A stretch of 64,000 nucleotides of DNA, from the NCBI GenBank assembly GCA_018061805.1, contig JAGOTL010000004.1:1-64000 (forward strand), in the 5' to 3' direction. How positions within the stretch are numbered: position 1 is the stretch's first letter; each line of letters starts with the position of its first letter. Origin of the DNA: Candidatus Babeliales bacterium (GTDB taxonomy: Bacteria; Babelota; Babeliae; Babelales; Chromulinivoraceae). The notes under the pieces were generated by a model that was not told the DNA's origin, did not search any database, and saw only the letters and a program-made list of their open reading frames with translations. Shown in pieces: positions 28,074 through 37,189 of this stretch. The position numbers and the translations under genes are program-made.

Positions 28074-28389
28074 GCAAGAGTTACTACAAAGAAAGTTAGA
28101 GCTCGAACAAGCTATGCAAACTTTATCATCAGAACAAATGGTCGATGGTCAAACTCAAGATGACGGTGATCAGGTAGTTTCTATAACCATGGAAGCTTTA
28201 AGAAATTCTTTACAAGGTACGCAGTACCAAGAATACACTAATATTGTTGCTGCGCTTGAGGCAATCGATAAAGGAACCTATGGAATTTGCCAAGAGTGTG
28301 GGCAAAAAATATCTGAAAATCGATTAAAATATAATCCTAATGCGCGTCGTTGTATTAGTTGCCAAGAAAAGGCAGAAAGTGGAATGTAA
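28042..28389 (+). CDS. DksA/TraR-family zinc-finger protein
   Basis: This 115-aa protein has an N-terminal coiled coil (LIKVKQELLQRKLELEQAM), then a C4 zinc finger (CQECGQKISENRLKYNP...CISCQ). It resembles DksA/TraR transcription factors that enter the RNA polymerase secondary channel and modulate promoters, often with ppGpp. The GTYGICQECG text is typical of the family. The start overlaps the tadA end, and GGAG lies upstream of the ATG. Confidence 0.92.
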   Translation: MSTKSELIKVKQELLQRKLELEQAMQTLSSEQMVDGQTQDDGDQVVSITMEALRNSLQGTQYQEYTNIVAALEAIDKGTYGICQECGQKISENRLKYNPNARRCISCQEKAESGM

Positions 28390-28398
28390 GGAGTATTC

Positions 28399-29064
28399 AT
28401 GAAAGTTTTTTATGGCTATGGTCTTTTGATCTGTTTGGGTATGGTTTATACGATATTGCCATCAGATTTCTGTGTAGAAAAGATAAAATCATCTGATTTG
28501 CGCCAAGAGCAGGATCTTTTTGTGCGATTTTATACACATTATTGTGGTGCTTCTGATGAGATTGGCAAAGCTGTAGCGTTGTTTGAGCAAGAAAAAACAG
28601 CCTATATTCAAGCTCATCCCGCTCATTTGTTTTTTCATGCTACGATTGAAAATGATGTGGTAGGGTATATTTCGTGTACCATGTGTCCGGGGTATGAAGT
28701 TATCATTAAACAGTTAGCCGTAGACCCTGATTTGTATGATAGTGTATTGGTCAAAGAGCTTTTGTTTGCTATTTTCTCAATGCTTCCAAAAACAAAATAT
28801 GTTTCAATGCGTTGTCCTAAAGCGTGTTTGGATATGTGTGCGCTATTACAAGACTTGGGCTTTAAGCAAGTGAGCCGTGAACAATCAAAGCAAGTAGATA
28901 TATTTGTTGAATATGAGCTTTATGTGAACCCAAAATGTAAAATTTGTGATGTTTTATATGGAGATAATTTTTGGGATTTTGATGAAGAACAGGACTATAT
29001 AGATGATGCTTATGTTGATTCAATCGCTGCTGATGGCTTTAGTCCTGCAGTAGAATCAATGTAG
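28399..29064 (+). CDS. GNAT-like acetyltransferase with signal peptide
   Basis: This 221-aa protein begins with a hydrophobic signal-like segment (residues 4-20). The rest resembles a GNAT fold: a strand HLFFHATIENDVVGYISCTM, then YEVIIKQLAVDPDLYDSVLVKELL (in place of the usual acetyl-CoA loop) and a C-terminal LLQDLGFKQVSRE. The acetyl-CoA loop signature (Q/RxxGxG/A) is not clear, so activity is uncertain. Three Cys in the tail (CKICDVLYG) are notable. It starts 9 nt after the DksA-like gene with AAGGAG. Confidence 0.6.
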   Translation: MKVFYGYGLLICLGMVYTILPSDFCVEKIKSSDLRQEQDLFVRFYTHYCGASDEIGKAVALFEQEKTAYIQAHPAHLFFHATIENDVVGYISCTMCPGYEVIIKQLAVDPDLYDSVLVKELLFAIFSMLPKTKYVSMRCPKACLDMCALLQDLGFKQVSREQSKQVDIFVEYELYVNPKCKICDVLYGDNFWDFDEEQDYIDDAYVDSIAADGFSPAVESM

Positions 29065-29102
29065 GTATAAAAAAATTAGTTGATTATTTCAAGGTACTAT
29101 CT

Positions 29103-29130
29103 TTGACTTTTTTGCATAGTTTTGTATTCT
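29103..29130 (+). promoter_or_regulatory. Promoter of the S9 gene
   Basis: -35 TTGACT (29103-29108), a 16-nt spacer and -10 TATTCT (29125-29130) lie about 65 nt before the rpsI start. Confidence 0.6.
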
Positions 29131-29196
29131 AAAATAGAGTTATTTATAATAAAACAGTACTTGATCATTAAGACTTGGAAGAAAGGCTTACTTTTT

Positions 29197-29679
29197 ATGG
29201 CACAAGCTCCAGCTTCTACAAAAAAAACAGCAAAAGCGTCCGTGCAAACAGCACCAAAAAAAGCAGCAACAAAAAAAACAGAAATCGTTAATCGACCTTT
29301 TTCTCAAGGCACAGGGCGTAGAAAATCAGCTGTGGCTCGAGTATGGCTACGAAAAGGTAATGGCCAAATCGTGGTAAACGGTCGTTCTCTTGAAGAGTAT
29401 TTTACTGTTCAAGCATCACGAGATGCAGTTTTAGCTTCATTTAAGGCATTTGCTTTAACATCAGGCATGACAGCAGATATTAATGTTGTTGGCGGTGGTT
29501 ATACAGCACAAGCTCTTGCAGCTCAACTTGGTATTGCTCGCGCATTGCTTGCTTTTGATGAACGTATGAAACCTGATTTACGTCACCAAGGTTTCTTGAC
29601 TGTTGATTCACGCGTTAAAGAGCGTAAAAAATACGGTCAAAAAGCAGCACGTCGTAAATTCCAGTTTACAAAACGTTAA
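29197..29679 (+). CDS. rpsI: 30S ribosomal protein S9
   Basis: This 160-aa protein is S9 with an N-terminal Ala/Lys-rich extension (residues 1-30) before the conserved start FSQGTGRRKSAVARVWL. Other S9 marks are GGGYTAQALAAQLGIARALL and the C-terminal RKKYGQKAARRKFQFTKR, whose Arg end contacts P-site tRNA. It is not next to rplM (L13), its usual partner. It has its own promoter and terminator. Confidence 0.97.
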   Translation: MAQAPASTKKTAKASVQTAPKKAATKKTEIVNRPFSQGTGRRKSAVARVWLRKGNGQIVVNGRSLEEYFTVQASRDAVLASFKAFALTSGMTADINVVGGGYTAQALAAQLGIARALLAFDERMKPDLRHQGFLTVDSRVKERKKYGQKAARRKFQFTKR

Positions 29680-29707
29680 TCGTTTTTTTTATTCGAATTA
29701 CATTTTT

Positions 29708-29740
29708 AAGAGTGGGTCTTTGTACCCACTCTTTTTTTGT
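29708..29740 (+). terminator. Terminator after rpsI
   Basis: AAGAGTGGGT and ACCCACTCTT form a 10-bp stem with a CTTTGT loop and a seven-T tract. Confidence 0.92.
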
Positions 29741-29817
29741 TTAATATTGCAAAAATCTTTTAGATAATGCTTATTTTAAGACGTATATATGAGTAGTTTT
29801 ATGAGGAAAGAGTCGAA

Positions 29818-31554
29818 ATGAAGTTTATATTTAAATTATCGATACAACTTATAATGCTTGGGGGTTGTATTCGTGCAAGTATATCACCCGAGCTTCAATT
29901 GGCATCTATCAAAGCTTTTGTGAAATCAGAGCGTGATGCAATCGTTTTAGAAACAATTAATGGTTTAGAGTGTATAGCAGATGAGATAAAAACAGTCATT
30001 GCTGATACTGGGACAGATATGAAAGCTCTTGTGCCTCAAATACTGCAAAATAAATTCGTTCGTGATGCTGCCCAGCAATTGATTCAAGATGTTGTAAAAG
30101 ATCGTACTCAGTTTCCAACATTGTCTTTGTGGCAAGACGTATGTAAAAAATTACGTACAAACGTGAGTACTTTGGACGCGAGAAGTAATCCTAAATCTGA
30201 TACAAATGCTTATATGGATACAGCTTTTGGTAAAGATGGTGAAAAAACAAAAGACTTGTTTGATAATTGGAACAGTGTAGAGGCTACTGAATTTACGTTA
30301 ATATTGACGGCTTGGAAAGCTATGATGCGCGTTAGTTCACTTCGCGATGTGCGTCAATGGTCGCCTTCTATACATAAAAATGGTCAATCAAGGCAAATGC
30401 CAACAGATGCTTTTTTTCAAAATAATATAAACTTTGAACCCTTCGCACAAAAGTTAATTGCAAATCCGGGAGATCAGTTTTATGTACATGGGGATTTGCA
30501 TGGAGATATACATTCTTTGATGGGAGAGATTGGCAAATTACAAGAAGCTGGAGTGATTGATGATCATTTTCGTATTGTGCCTGATAATGTGAAAATGTTT
30601 TTTTTAGGTGATTATACAGATCGTGGTCATTATGGCGCTGAAGTTATATATACATTGTTACGTTTGGTGATCACGAATCCTGACAAAGTAATTTTAGTGC
30701 GCGGCAATCATGAAGATGTTGAACAGCAGCCATCAGCAATTGATGATAAAGAGTCGTTTCGAGAAGAAATACGTAAGAAATTTGTAGGTGGTCATGGCTT
30801 ATATAATGATATTGCTAAAATATATGATTTAATGCCTATTCTTTTTTATCTAGGCGTTAAAAATTCTCAGGGCATTGTTGATTATATTCAATGTTGTCAT
30901 GGAGGGTTGCTGATTGGTTATCACCCGCAAGATTTTTTGAGTAATTATGAAACGCAATATCAGTTAGTTGGAAAGTTGGATAAAAAAAGATGTTTAAATA
31001 GTATAAAACAAAAGGTTGATAAATCTTTACAAGGTGAATTAGACAAAATAACGCTTGGAGATAATTTTGTATCAAAACCAAATGATTGTGGTTGTTTATG
31101 GCATGATTTTCATGTCACTCCAGATACGCCAAATAATCAAATTATTGATACAACACGGTCCAATCGTTGGAAATATACTAAGTTGGCCACTGAATTAATT
31201 TTAGAAGAACAAAGTGATCCAGCGTTATATATTATTCATGGAGTGATTCGTGCTCATCAACATGGTGGCAAGGATCATATAATGAAAGAAATATTAGAGC
31301 ACAAAGGAGTACTGAGTCATTGGGAAGTTTTTCAGGGTCCTGTTCCGATGGATCGATATTTTAAAAATGGTAAAGTTTGGACGTTTAATGTGGGTGCTGA
31401 TAGTTATTATGGAAAACTGTATGGATTTACGTGGGATACCTATGCGTTGATTACCGTACAAAAAAATTATGATGATTGGATTATGACAGTCTTGAATTAT
31501 GAAGTACCTCAGTTGCAACCAAAGCCGAAACAGGTTAAAACAGTAACGACGTAA
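29818..31554 (+). CDS. PPP-type Ser/Thr phosphatase-like lipoprotein
   Basis: This 578-aa protein has a signal segment ending MLGGC (lipobox, Cys near residue 18). A helical N-terminal region (~20-215) precedes a PPP metallophosphatase domain. The three metal motifs are intact: GDLHGDIH (about 224), LGDYTDRG (about 263) and RGNHED. A fourth matches the PPP text VIRAHQ, with CCHGGL between. These are the motifs of eukaryotic PP1/PP2A-like phosphatases. An exported, lipid-anchored phosphatase could act on host phosphoproteins. AGGAAAG lies upstream of the start. Confidence 0.82.
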   Translation: MKFIFKLSIQLIMLGGCIRASISPELQLASIKAFVKSERDAIVLETINGLECIADEIKTVIADTGTDMKALVPQILQNKFVRDAAQQLIQDVVKDRTQFPTLSLWQDVCKKLRTNVSTLDARSNPKSDTNAYMDTAFGKDGEKTKDLFDNWNSVEATEFTLILTAWKAMMRVSSLRDVRQWSPSIHKNGQSRQMPTDAFFQNNINFEPFAQKLIANPGDQFYVHGDLHGDIHSLMGEIGKLQEAGVIDDHFRIVPDNVKMFFLGDYTDRGHYGAEVIYTLLRLVITNPDKVILVRGNHEDVEQQPSAIDDKESFREEIRKKFVGGHGLYNDIAKIYDLMPILFYLGVKNSQGIVDYIQCCHGGLLIGYHPQDFLSNYETQYQLVGKLDKKRCLNSIKQKVDKSLQGELDKITLGDNFVSKPNDCGCLWHDFHVTPDTPNNQIIDTTRSNRWKYTKLATELILEEQSDPALYIIHGVIRAHQHGGKDHIMKEILEHKGVLSHWEVFQGPVPMDRYFKNGKVWTFNVGADSYYGKLYGFTWDTYALITVQKNYDDWIMTVLNYEVPQLQPKPKQVKTVTT

Positions 31555-31585
31555 CTAATATCTCAAGCTTTAGAATGTTATTATA

Positions 31586-31618
31586 AAAGAGTCGCGTAAG
31601 CGGCTCTTTGTTTTTTTA
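31586..31618 (+). terminator. Terminator after the phosphatase gene
   Basis: AAAGAGTCGC and GCGGCTCTTT pair (one G-T) around GTAA, followed by a T-rich tract. Confidence 0.8.
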
Positions 31619-31711
31619 GTGTGAGTATTGTGTAACGCGTATGTTTTTGTCATAGTGTTTTTGAACTTATGCTTGTAGTATGGGTGGTCTTATTTATAAA
31701 AAAGGATGAGT

Positions 31712-33124
31712 ATGAAATATGGTGTGGTTTTTGGGATATTATTAACAACAATATCTATTGCATGTTCTGATGTAACAGATTTTGGTAAGTTGTACCCATC
31801 TAAAGTTCATAAAATTATTTATCCGACCACCACTGCGCAAGTACAGCAAATTGTATCCCAAGCGTGTGCACAAAATAAAAAAGTTTCTGTTGCCGGAGCA
31901 CGTCATTCTCAGGGTGGTCAATCTAATGCATCTGATTCTGTAAATATCGATATGCTTCATATGAATAAGTTGCTGGAGCTGGATACGGTGCATAAAATAG
32001 TTCGTGTGCAAGCTGGTATGTCGTGGGAGCAGTTGCAAGATATTTTGCAGCAGTATGGTTTATCGGTTAAAGTTATGCAGGCTTCAAATGTTTTTTCTAT
32101 AGGTGGTTCTGTTGCTGTGAATGCGCATGGAAGAGATCCTCATTATGGTTCTTTGATTGAAACTGTACAGGCATTAAAAATTGTTGACTGCCAAGGTACG
32201 ATTAAAGAATTAAATCGACAAAAAAATCCAGAACTGTTCTCGCTTGTTGTGGGCGGATATGGACTGCTAGGTATAATTGTGGAAGTTGAATTGAGCGTAA
32301 CTGATAATTGTGTTTGTGAAAAAAAACAACAAGAAATGTCGTACAAGGCATATGTTGATTATCTTTTTAAAAATGTGTTACCTCAGAAAAATATTCAGTT
32401 ACATTATGCTCGTTTGGTTAATATCCCAGGAAAAGATTATTTAAAAAGAGTATTGTGTATTGATTATATCAAGAAAAAAGGAGTTGTTCCTACAACACCG
32501 CTGCCTAAAGAAGGACATGTTTTTTGGAATCAAATGTTGCTTAGGACGTATCGTAAATTTTGGAGTCGCACCTTTAACAATGTACGATGGTACATTGAAG
32601 AGCGTATGACAGCACCATGGGAAAATGTAAAAGTATTAACACGTAACCATGTCATGCGCCCTTATGTGCATAGCTTAGAAGGGCAATCAAAGCATACTAC
32701 TGATTTATTGCAGGAATATTTTATACCGGCAGAGTCTTTTGAATTTTTTGTTGAACAGTTGAAACGATTTTCAGAAAAATATCGTATTAAGTTGCTTAAT
32801 GTTACGCTGCGATGGACGCCTAGAAATACAGAATCCTTTTTGTCGTACAGTAAGCAAGATACTATAGCGTTTGTACTTTATTTTACGACTCCAACTCATG
32901 AGCGTGCTTTGAGTAAAGTGCAAGAGTATACACGTGCATTGACAGATGCGTGTTTACAATCGTCTGGTTCTTTTTATCTTCCATATCAACGCTTTGCAAC
33001 AGAATCTCAAATGCAAAAAGCATATCCGAATATGAAGCGCTTTATAAAGTTAAAAAATAAATATGATTCATGTGATGTGTTTACCAATAATTGGTACAGA
33101 GATTATATTTTGCCGATGTATTAA
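31712..33124 (+). CDS. FAD-binding oxidase (sugar-lactone oxidase-like), exported
   Basis: This 470-aa protein has a signal segment ending SIAC (possible lipobox). A vanillyl-alcohol-oxidase-type FAD domain follows: VSVAGARHSQGGQ (the His can bind FAD covalently in some relatives), VQAGMSWEQLQDIL, SIGGSVAVNAHGRDP and VVGGYGLLGIIVEVEL. The C-terminal part ends SCDVFTNNWYRDYILP, like aldonolactone oxidases. The substrate may be a sugar lactone or alditol, and oxidation would make hydrogen peroxide. ATG 31712 has AAAGGA 5 nt upstream. Confidence 0.78.
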   Translation: MKYGVVFGILLTTISIACSDVTDFGKLYPSKVHKIIYPTTTAQVQQIVSQACAQNKKVSVAGARHSQGGQSNASDSVNIDMLHMNKLLELDTVHKIVRVQAGMSWEQLQDILQQYGLSVKVMQASNVFSIGGSVAVNAHGRDPHYGSLIETVQALKIVDCQGTIKELNRQKNPELFSLVVGGYGLLGIIVEVELSVTDNCVCEKKQQEMSYKAYVDYLFKNVLPQKNIQLHYARLVNIPGKDYLKRVLCIDYIKKKGVVPTTPLPKEGHVFWNQMLLRTYRKFWSRTFNNVRWYIEERMTAPWENVKVLTRNHVMRPYVHSLEGQSKHTTDLLQEYFIPAESFEFFVEQLKRFSEKYRIKLLNVTLRWTPRNTESFLSYSKQDTIAFVLYFTTPTHERALSKVQEYTRALTDACLQSSGSFYLPYQRFATESQMQKAYPNMKRFIKLKNKYDSCDVFTNNWYRDYILPMY

Positions 33125-33359
33125 TTACGATTGTTGAATATGGGTGCAGCAACAATGGCGGTGATTTTGATGTACCGATGTTAACGTAAAAAAGAATGCG
33201 AATACGAACACCGATATAAGCGACATATAAATGCGATCTTTTGTTTTTCGGCTCACAAGTAGGCTTTCTTATATGGAGTTATACTAGAAAAAATTTGTGT
33301 TTAGTAGCATACTCTTAATTTAAAGAGTGTCAATATTTTGCTGTAGGGGAATATACGTT

Positions 33360-33638
33360 ATGTTGTTTCTTATTAGGCGTACTTTATACCTATTTTTGGT
33401 ATTTGAATTGAGCTTGTTTTTTCTCATGTATTGTTTTGGTCCTAAAGGGATTAAAACATTGATGGATATTGTACAACAAAAAAAAGATATTGTGGTATGC
33501 ATTGACCAATTAAAGCAGGACAACAAACAACTTGAGCAGCAAATAGAGTATTATTCAACTGATTTTGCCCAAGAAAAAATAGCGCGAGAAGTTTTATTGA
33601 TGAAGCGTGAAAATGAGACTGTGTATTTTGTTTCATAA
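33360..33638 (+). CDS. FtsB/DivIC-like cell-division protein
   Basis: This 92-aa protein has one N-terminal membrane segment (about 6-25), then a coiled coil (VVCIDQLKQDNKQLEQQIEYY) and a short C-terminal part EKIAREVLLMKRENETVYFV. The size, topology and IAREVL..MKRENE ending fit FtsB/DivIC, the septum-formation initiators that bridge FtsL and FtsQ. AGGGG lies upstream of the ATG at 33360. It lies 25 nt before the SOD gene. Confidence 0.78.
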   Translation: MLFLIRRTLYLFLVFELSLFFLMYCFGPKGIKTLMDIVQQKKDIVVCIDQLKQDNKQLEQQIEYYSTDFAQEKIAREVLLMKRENETVYFVS

Positions 33639-33663
33639 CCTTGAATATTAAAGAGATATCAAT

Positions 33664-34272
33664 ATGTTTACATTGCCAAAATTACCGTATAGCTATGACG
33701 CATTAATGCCTTATATTGATGCTAAAACTATGGAAATCCATCTTACGAAGCATCATCAAGCTTATGTGGATAATCTCAATAAGGCAATTGCACAAGCACC
33801 TGAACTTGCAGGATGGACCCTGGAAAAACTGTTGCGAAATATAGATCAAGTTCCTGCATCAGTAAAAAATGCTGTTCAAAATAATGCTGGTGGTCATTAT
33901 AATCATTCTTTATTTTGGGAAATGATGTCGTCTAAGGGTGGTATGGTACAAGGTACGTTGCACGATGCTTTGGTAAAGCAATTTGGTTCTATGACCCAGT
34001 TTCAGGAAAAGTTTGAAGAGGCAGCAAAAACAAGATTTGGAAGTGGTTGGGCATGGCTTGCTTTAGATGATCAAGGAATGCTTAAAATTTATTCAACACC
34101 AAATCAAGATGCACCTTTAATGCTAGGACAAGAACCTATTTTAGGTCTTGATGTATGGGAACATGCATATTATTTGCATTATCAAAATAGACGTCCAGAT
34201 TATATTGCTGCATGGTGGAATGTCGTCAATTGGGAATTTGTAGAAGAGCGTTATCGTTCTTTGGTTCGTTAG
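33664..34272 (+). CDS. Superoxide dismutase, Fe/Mn type
   Basis: This 202-aa enzyme converts superoxide to oxygen and hydrogen peroxide. The metal ligands are visible: His in [15 protein letters not shown], His in [10 protein letters not shown], and Asp/His in [16 protein letters not shown]. The start [13 protein letters not shown] is typical. No signal peptide is present, so it acts in the cytoplasm. Whether it uses Fe or Mn cannot be said from these motifs alone. Confidence 0.96.
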   Translation: MFTLPKLPYSYDALMPYIDAKTMEIHLTKHHQAYVDNLNKAIAQAPELAGWTLEKLLRNIDQVPASVKNAVQNNAGGHYNHSLFWEMMSSKGGMVQGTLHDALVKQFGSMTQFQEKFEEAAKTRFGSGWAWLALDDQGMLKIYSTPNQDAPLMLGQEPILGLDVWEHAYYLHYQNRRPDYIAAWWNVVNWEFVEERYRSLVR

Positions 34273-34294
34273 ATAAAATCGATAGATACAAGGT

Positions 34295-35542
34295 ATGAAG
34301 CAGAAATTTATTGCAGATTTTCATATTCATTCTAAATATTCACATGCAACATCGAAATATATGGATTTGCTGGCACTCAGTACCTGGGGCCAATTTAAAG
34401 GTATTGGCGTTATGGGTACTGGTGATTTTACCCATCCTATTTGGCAAGCAGAATTGAAAGAACAGTTACAGCCCGCAGAGTCTGGTTTGTTTGAATTAAA
34501 GCCTACATATCAAGCAACTGTTGCATCACGTGTTTACCAAAGTTGTGCATCATGGCAACGATTTTTATTAAGTTCAGAAGTGAGCACTATTTTTAAACGT
34601 AACGGTAAATGTTATCGCGTGCATAGTATTTTGCTTGCACCAGATTTTACTGCCGTAGAAAAAATTACAGCGCAACTTGCAAAAATTGGCAATGTGGTTC
34701 ATGACGGACGTCCTATTTTGGGATGTGATGTTAAAGATGTATTAAAAATAGTGCTTGATGCATCACCAGATTGTATGCTCATACCAGCACATATTTGGAC
34801 ACCGTGGTTTGGTTTATTAGGTTCTAAATCAGGCTTTAATTCTGTTCGTGATGCATTTGAAGAATTAACTGATCATATTTATGCCGTAGAAACCGGCTTA
34901 TCATCGAACCTTTTAATGAATGCACAACTTTCAGAATTAGATCGTTTTGCATTGCTATGCAATTCAGATGCGCACAGTGTACAAAACTTAGGACGAGAAG
35001 CTAATATGATGCATACTCAGTTATCGTATCAAGGTATTGTGCAAGCATTACGATTAAATGATCCGCAACAGTTAGTGGCCGGCATCGAATTTTTTCCGGA
35101 ACGTGGTAAGTATTATGGCGATGGCCATAGGGCTTGCAATGTGTATGCAACTCCTGATCAAACTCAACAGTGCAAGGGTATTTGTTCTGGTTGCGGTAAA
35201 CCATTGACTGTTGGGGTGTTAAATCGGGTAGAACAGTTGGCTGATAGAACGGTACAACAAGCAGCGCATTATAAACGTCAAAGTTATCAGGTAGCTCCTT
35301 TGCATGATATTTTAGAACAAGAGTTGCAAGCGGCGGCAACAAGTCAAAAAGTAGTAAAAATGTATCATCATATGTTGCAAAATATAGGTAATGAATTTTT
35401 TATTTTATTGCATGCTCCTATTGAACAGATTGCTCAGGTATCAACGCCAGCTATTGCGTATTCCATTGCCAAAATAAGAATGGGAGATCTGATTATTCAG
35501 CCAGGGTATGATGGCGTATATGGTCAGATAGTGTTTAAATAA
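34295..35542 (+). CDS. EndoQ-like PHP-domain DNA repair endonuclease
   Basis: This 415-aa protein has an N-terminal PHP metal-binding domain (IADFHIHSKYSHATSK, VMGTGDFTHP, IPAHIWTPWFGLLGS, LCNSDAHS) and a zinc-ribbon-like segment with four Cys (from ACNVYATPDQTQQC to CSGCGKPLTVGVLNRVEQLADR). This combination is typical of endonuclease Q, which cuts DNA 5' of deaminated bases (hypoxanthine, uracil, xanthine). EndoQ was first known in Thermococcales and is found in some bacteria. No uracil or hypoxanthine glycosylase is nearby. The start follows the SOD gene by 22 nt. Confidence 0.82.
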   Translation: MKQKFIADFHIHSKYSHATSKYMDLLALSTWGQFKGIGVMGTGDFTHPIWQAELKEQLQPAESGLFELKPTYQATVASRVYQSCASWQRFLLSSEVSTIFKRNGKCYRVHSILLAPDFTAVEKITAQLAKIGNVVHDGRPILGCDVKDVLKIVLDASPDCMLIPAHIWTPWFGLLGSKSGFNSVRDAFEELTDHIYAVETGLSSNLLMNAQLSELDRFALLCNSDAHSVQNLGREANMMHTQLSYQGIVQALRLNDPQQLVAGIEFFPERGKYYGDGHRACNVYATPDQTQQCKGICSGCGKPLTVGVLNRVEQLADRTVQQAAHYKRQSYQVAPLHDILEQELQAAATSQKVVKMYHHMLQNIGNEFFILLHAPIEQIAQVSTPAIAYSIAKIRMGDLIIQPGYDGVYGQIVFK

Positions 35543-35621
35543 ATGGTAAATTCGGCAAAAAAGTAAGCTTTTGTTATACTAAAAAAAGCATAATTTTAGA
35601 AATTATTGAAAGTATTAGATC

Positions 35622-37133
35622 ATGGAACCAAAAAATAATGGTAATGCACCATTACAAGATTATTTAGGGCATGTATCCCAAGAGCATGATGTGCGTGTTG
35701 CAAAAGTTGCAGCTATGCGCAAGCAGGGGATAGAACCATGGCCTGCTGTAAAAGAGCCAAATGTAAAAGCTTTAACTGTTGTTGAACAATTTGCAGATCA
35801 AGATCCACGTAGTTATGAACTTGTTGGTCGAGTTGTAAGTATTCGTTTGCATGGTAAAGCTGCTTTTGTGCATATCCAAGATATTTCGGGTAAATTACAA
35901 GTCTATATCAAAGAAGACCTTGTTGGTGCACAAGCTTTTAAGAACTTTGAACAATTTATAGATTTGGGTGATATTGTCTGGATTAAAGGTACAACCTTTA
36001 AGACACAACGTGGTGAAATTTCCCTTCGAGCAACAGAATATAGTTTGCAAAGTAAGTGTTTGCATCCATTGCCTGAAAAATTTCATGGACTTCATGATGT
36101 TGAAGTTCGTTATCGTCAACGATATCTTGATTTAATTTGTAATCAACCAAGTAAAGATTTGCTTGTTAAACGTAGCTTGATCATTCAGTTTATACGTGAA
36201 TGTTTGGCTATGAAAGGTTATTTGGAAGTTGAAACTCCTATGTTGCATCCTATTCCAGGTGGTGCGGCAGCGCGTCCTTTTGTGACGCATCATAATGCCT
36301 TAGGTCAAGATTTTTATTTACGCATAGCTCCTGAGTTGTATTTAAAACGATTAGTGGTCGGTGGCTTAGATCGCGTTTTTGAAATTAATAGAAATTTTAG
36401 AAACGAAGGTATTTCTACCAAGCATAATCCAGAATTTACGATGCTTGAATGTTATACAGCGCACAAAGATGTTGATTATGCAATGAATTTAATCGAAGAA
36501 TTAGTTCGCTTTGTGATCACAAAGTTGCATATGCAATCGGTGGTACAGTTTGGAACTCATGTGATTGATTTTTCAAAGCCATTCGTACGTATGTCTATGT
36601 ACGATGCTGTACAATCAATTCATAGCTTAACTCCTCAACAGTTGCATGATGAGAGTGTGATGGATGAGTTGCTCAAAAAACATCATGTAAAGCTACCTAA
36701 AACGGGTATGACGCTTGAAGAAAAAATCTATCTTTTGTTTGCAGAAACAGTAGAAAAAGAGTTGATTAATCCAACATTTATCACAGGCTTTCCTATTGAG
36801 GTATCACCTCTTGCAAAACGTGATCCTAACAATGCTGCTCTTGCTGCGCGTGCAGAATTGTTTGTCGCTGGCTTAGAGCTTGCAAACTTATTTGATGAAT
36901 TAAATGATCCTTTTGATCAAGCAGATCGTTTCCACGGCCAAGTGCAAGCGCGTGATGCTGGTGATGCTGAAGCGCATCATTTTGATGCTGATTATATTTT
37001 AGCGTTAGAACATGCATTACCGCCAACCGTTGGTTTTGGTATTGGAATTGATCGTTTCATTATGTTGCTGACAGGTACGACATCGATTAAAGATGTGATC
37101 TTGTTCCCAACACTGAAAAAGAAATCAGAATAA
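35622..37133 (+). CDS. lysS: Lysyl-tRNA synthetase, class II
   Basis: This 503-aa enzyme charges tRNA-Lys. It has the OB-fold anticodon-binding domain (GRVVSIRLHGKAAFVHIQD) and the class II core: motif 1 (FLEVETP), motif 2 (FRNEGISTKHNPEFTMLE) and motif 3 (GFGIGIDRFIMLL). RVFEINRNFRNEG and NLFDELNDPFDQ are LysRS marks. Length is normal. It ends with a strong terminator. Confidence 0.97.
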   Translation: MEPKNNGNAPLQDYLGHVSQEHDVRVAKVAAMRKQGIEPWPAVKEPNVKALTVVEQFADQDPRSYELVGRVVSIRLHGKAAFVHIQDISGKLQVYIKEDLVGAQAFKNFEQFIDLGDIVWIKGTTFKTQRGEISLRATEYSLQSKCLHPLPEKFHGLHDVEVRYRQRYLDLICNQPSKDLLVKRSLIIQFIRECLAMKGYLEVETPMLHPIPGGAAARPFVTHHNALGQDFYLRIAPELYLKRLVVGGLDRVFEINRNFRNEGISTKHNPEFTMLECYTAHKDVDYAMNLIEELVRFVITKLHMQSVVQFGTHVIDFSKPFVRMSMYDAVQSIHSLTPQQLHDESVMDELLKKHHVKLPKTGMTLEEKIYLLFAETVEKELINPTFITGFPIEVSPLAKRDPNNAALAARAELFVAGLELANLFDELNDPFDQADRFHGQVQARDAGDAEAHHFDADYILALEHALPPTVGFGIGIDRFIMLLTGTTSIKDVILFPTLKKKSE

Positions 37134-37145
37134 AAAATAAACAAC

Positions 37146-37179
37146 AAAAAAGCCTCGGTTTTATCCGAGGCTTTTTTTA
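37146..37179. terminator. Terminator after lysS
   Basis: AAAAAGCCTCGG and CCGAGGCTTTTT form a 12-bp stem with a TTTTAT loop and a T tract. It also serves the convergent gene. Confidence 0.93.
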
Positions 37180-37189
37180 TAATCAGAAA

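Noticed and set aside
33125-33359. Gene or RNA in the 235-nt gap before the FtsB-like gene
   Set aside because: No coding frame with a start site or recognisable RNA was found; it is AT-rich and may hold a promoter that I could not place.
35001-35342. Minus-strand 113-aa frame inside the EndoQ-like gene
   Set aside because: It is fully antisense to a well-supported gene and has no matching motif or ribosome site.
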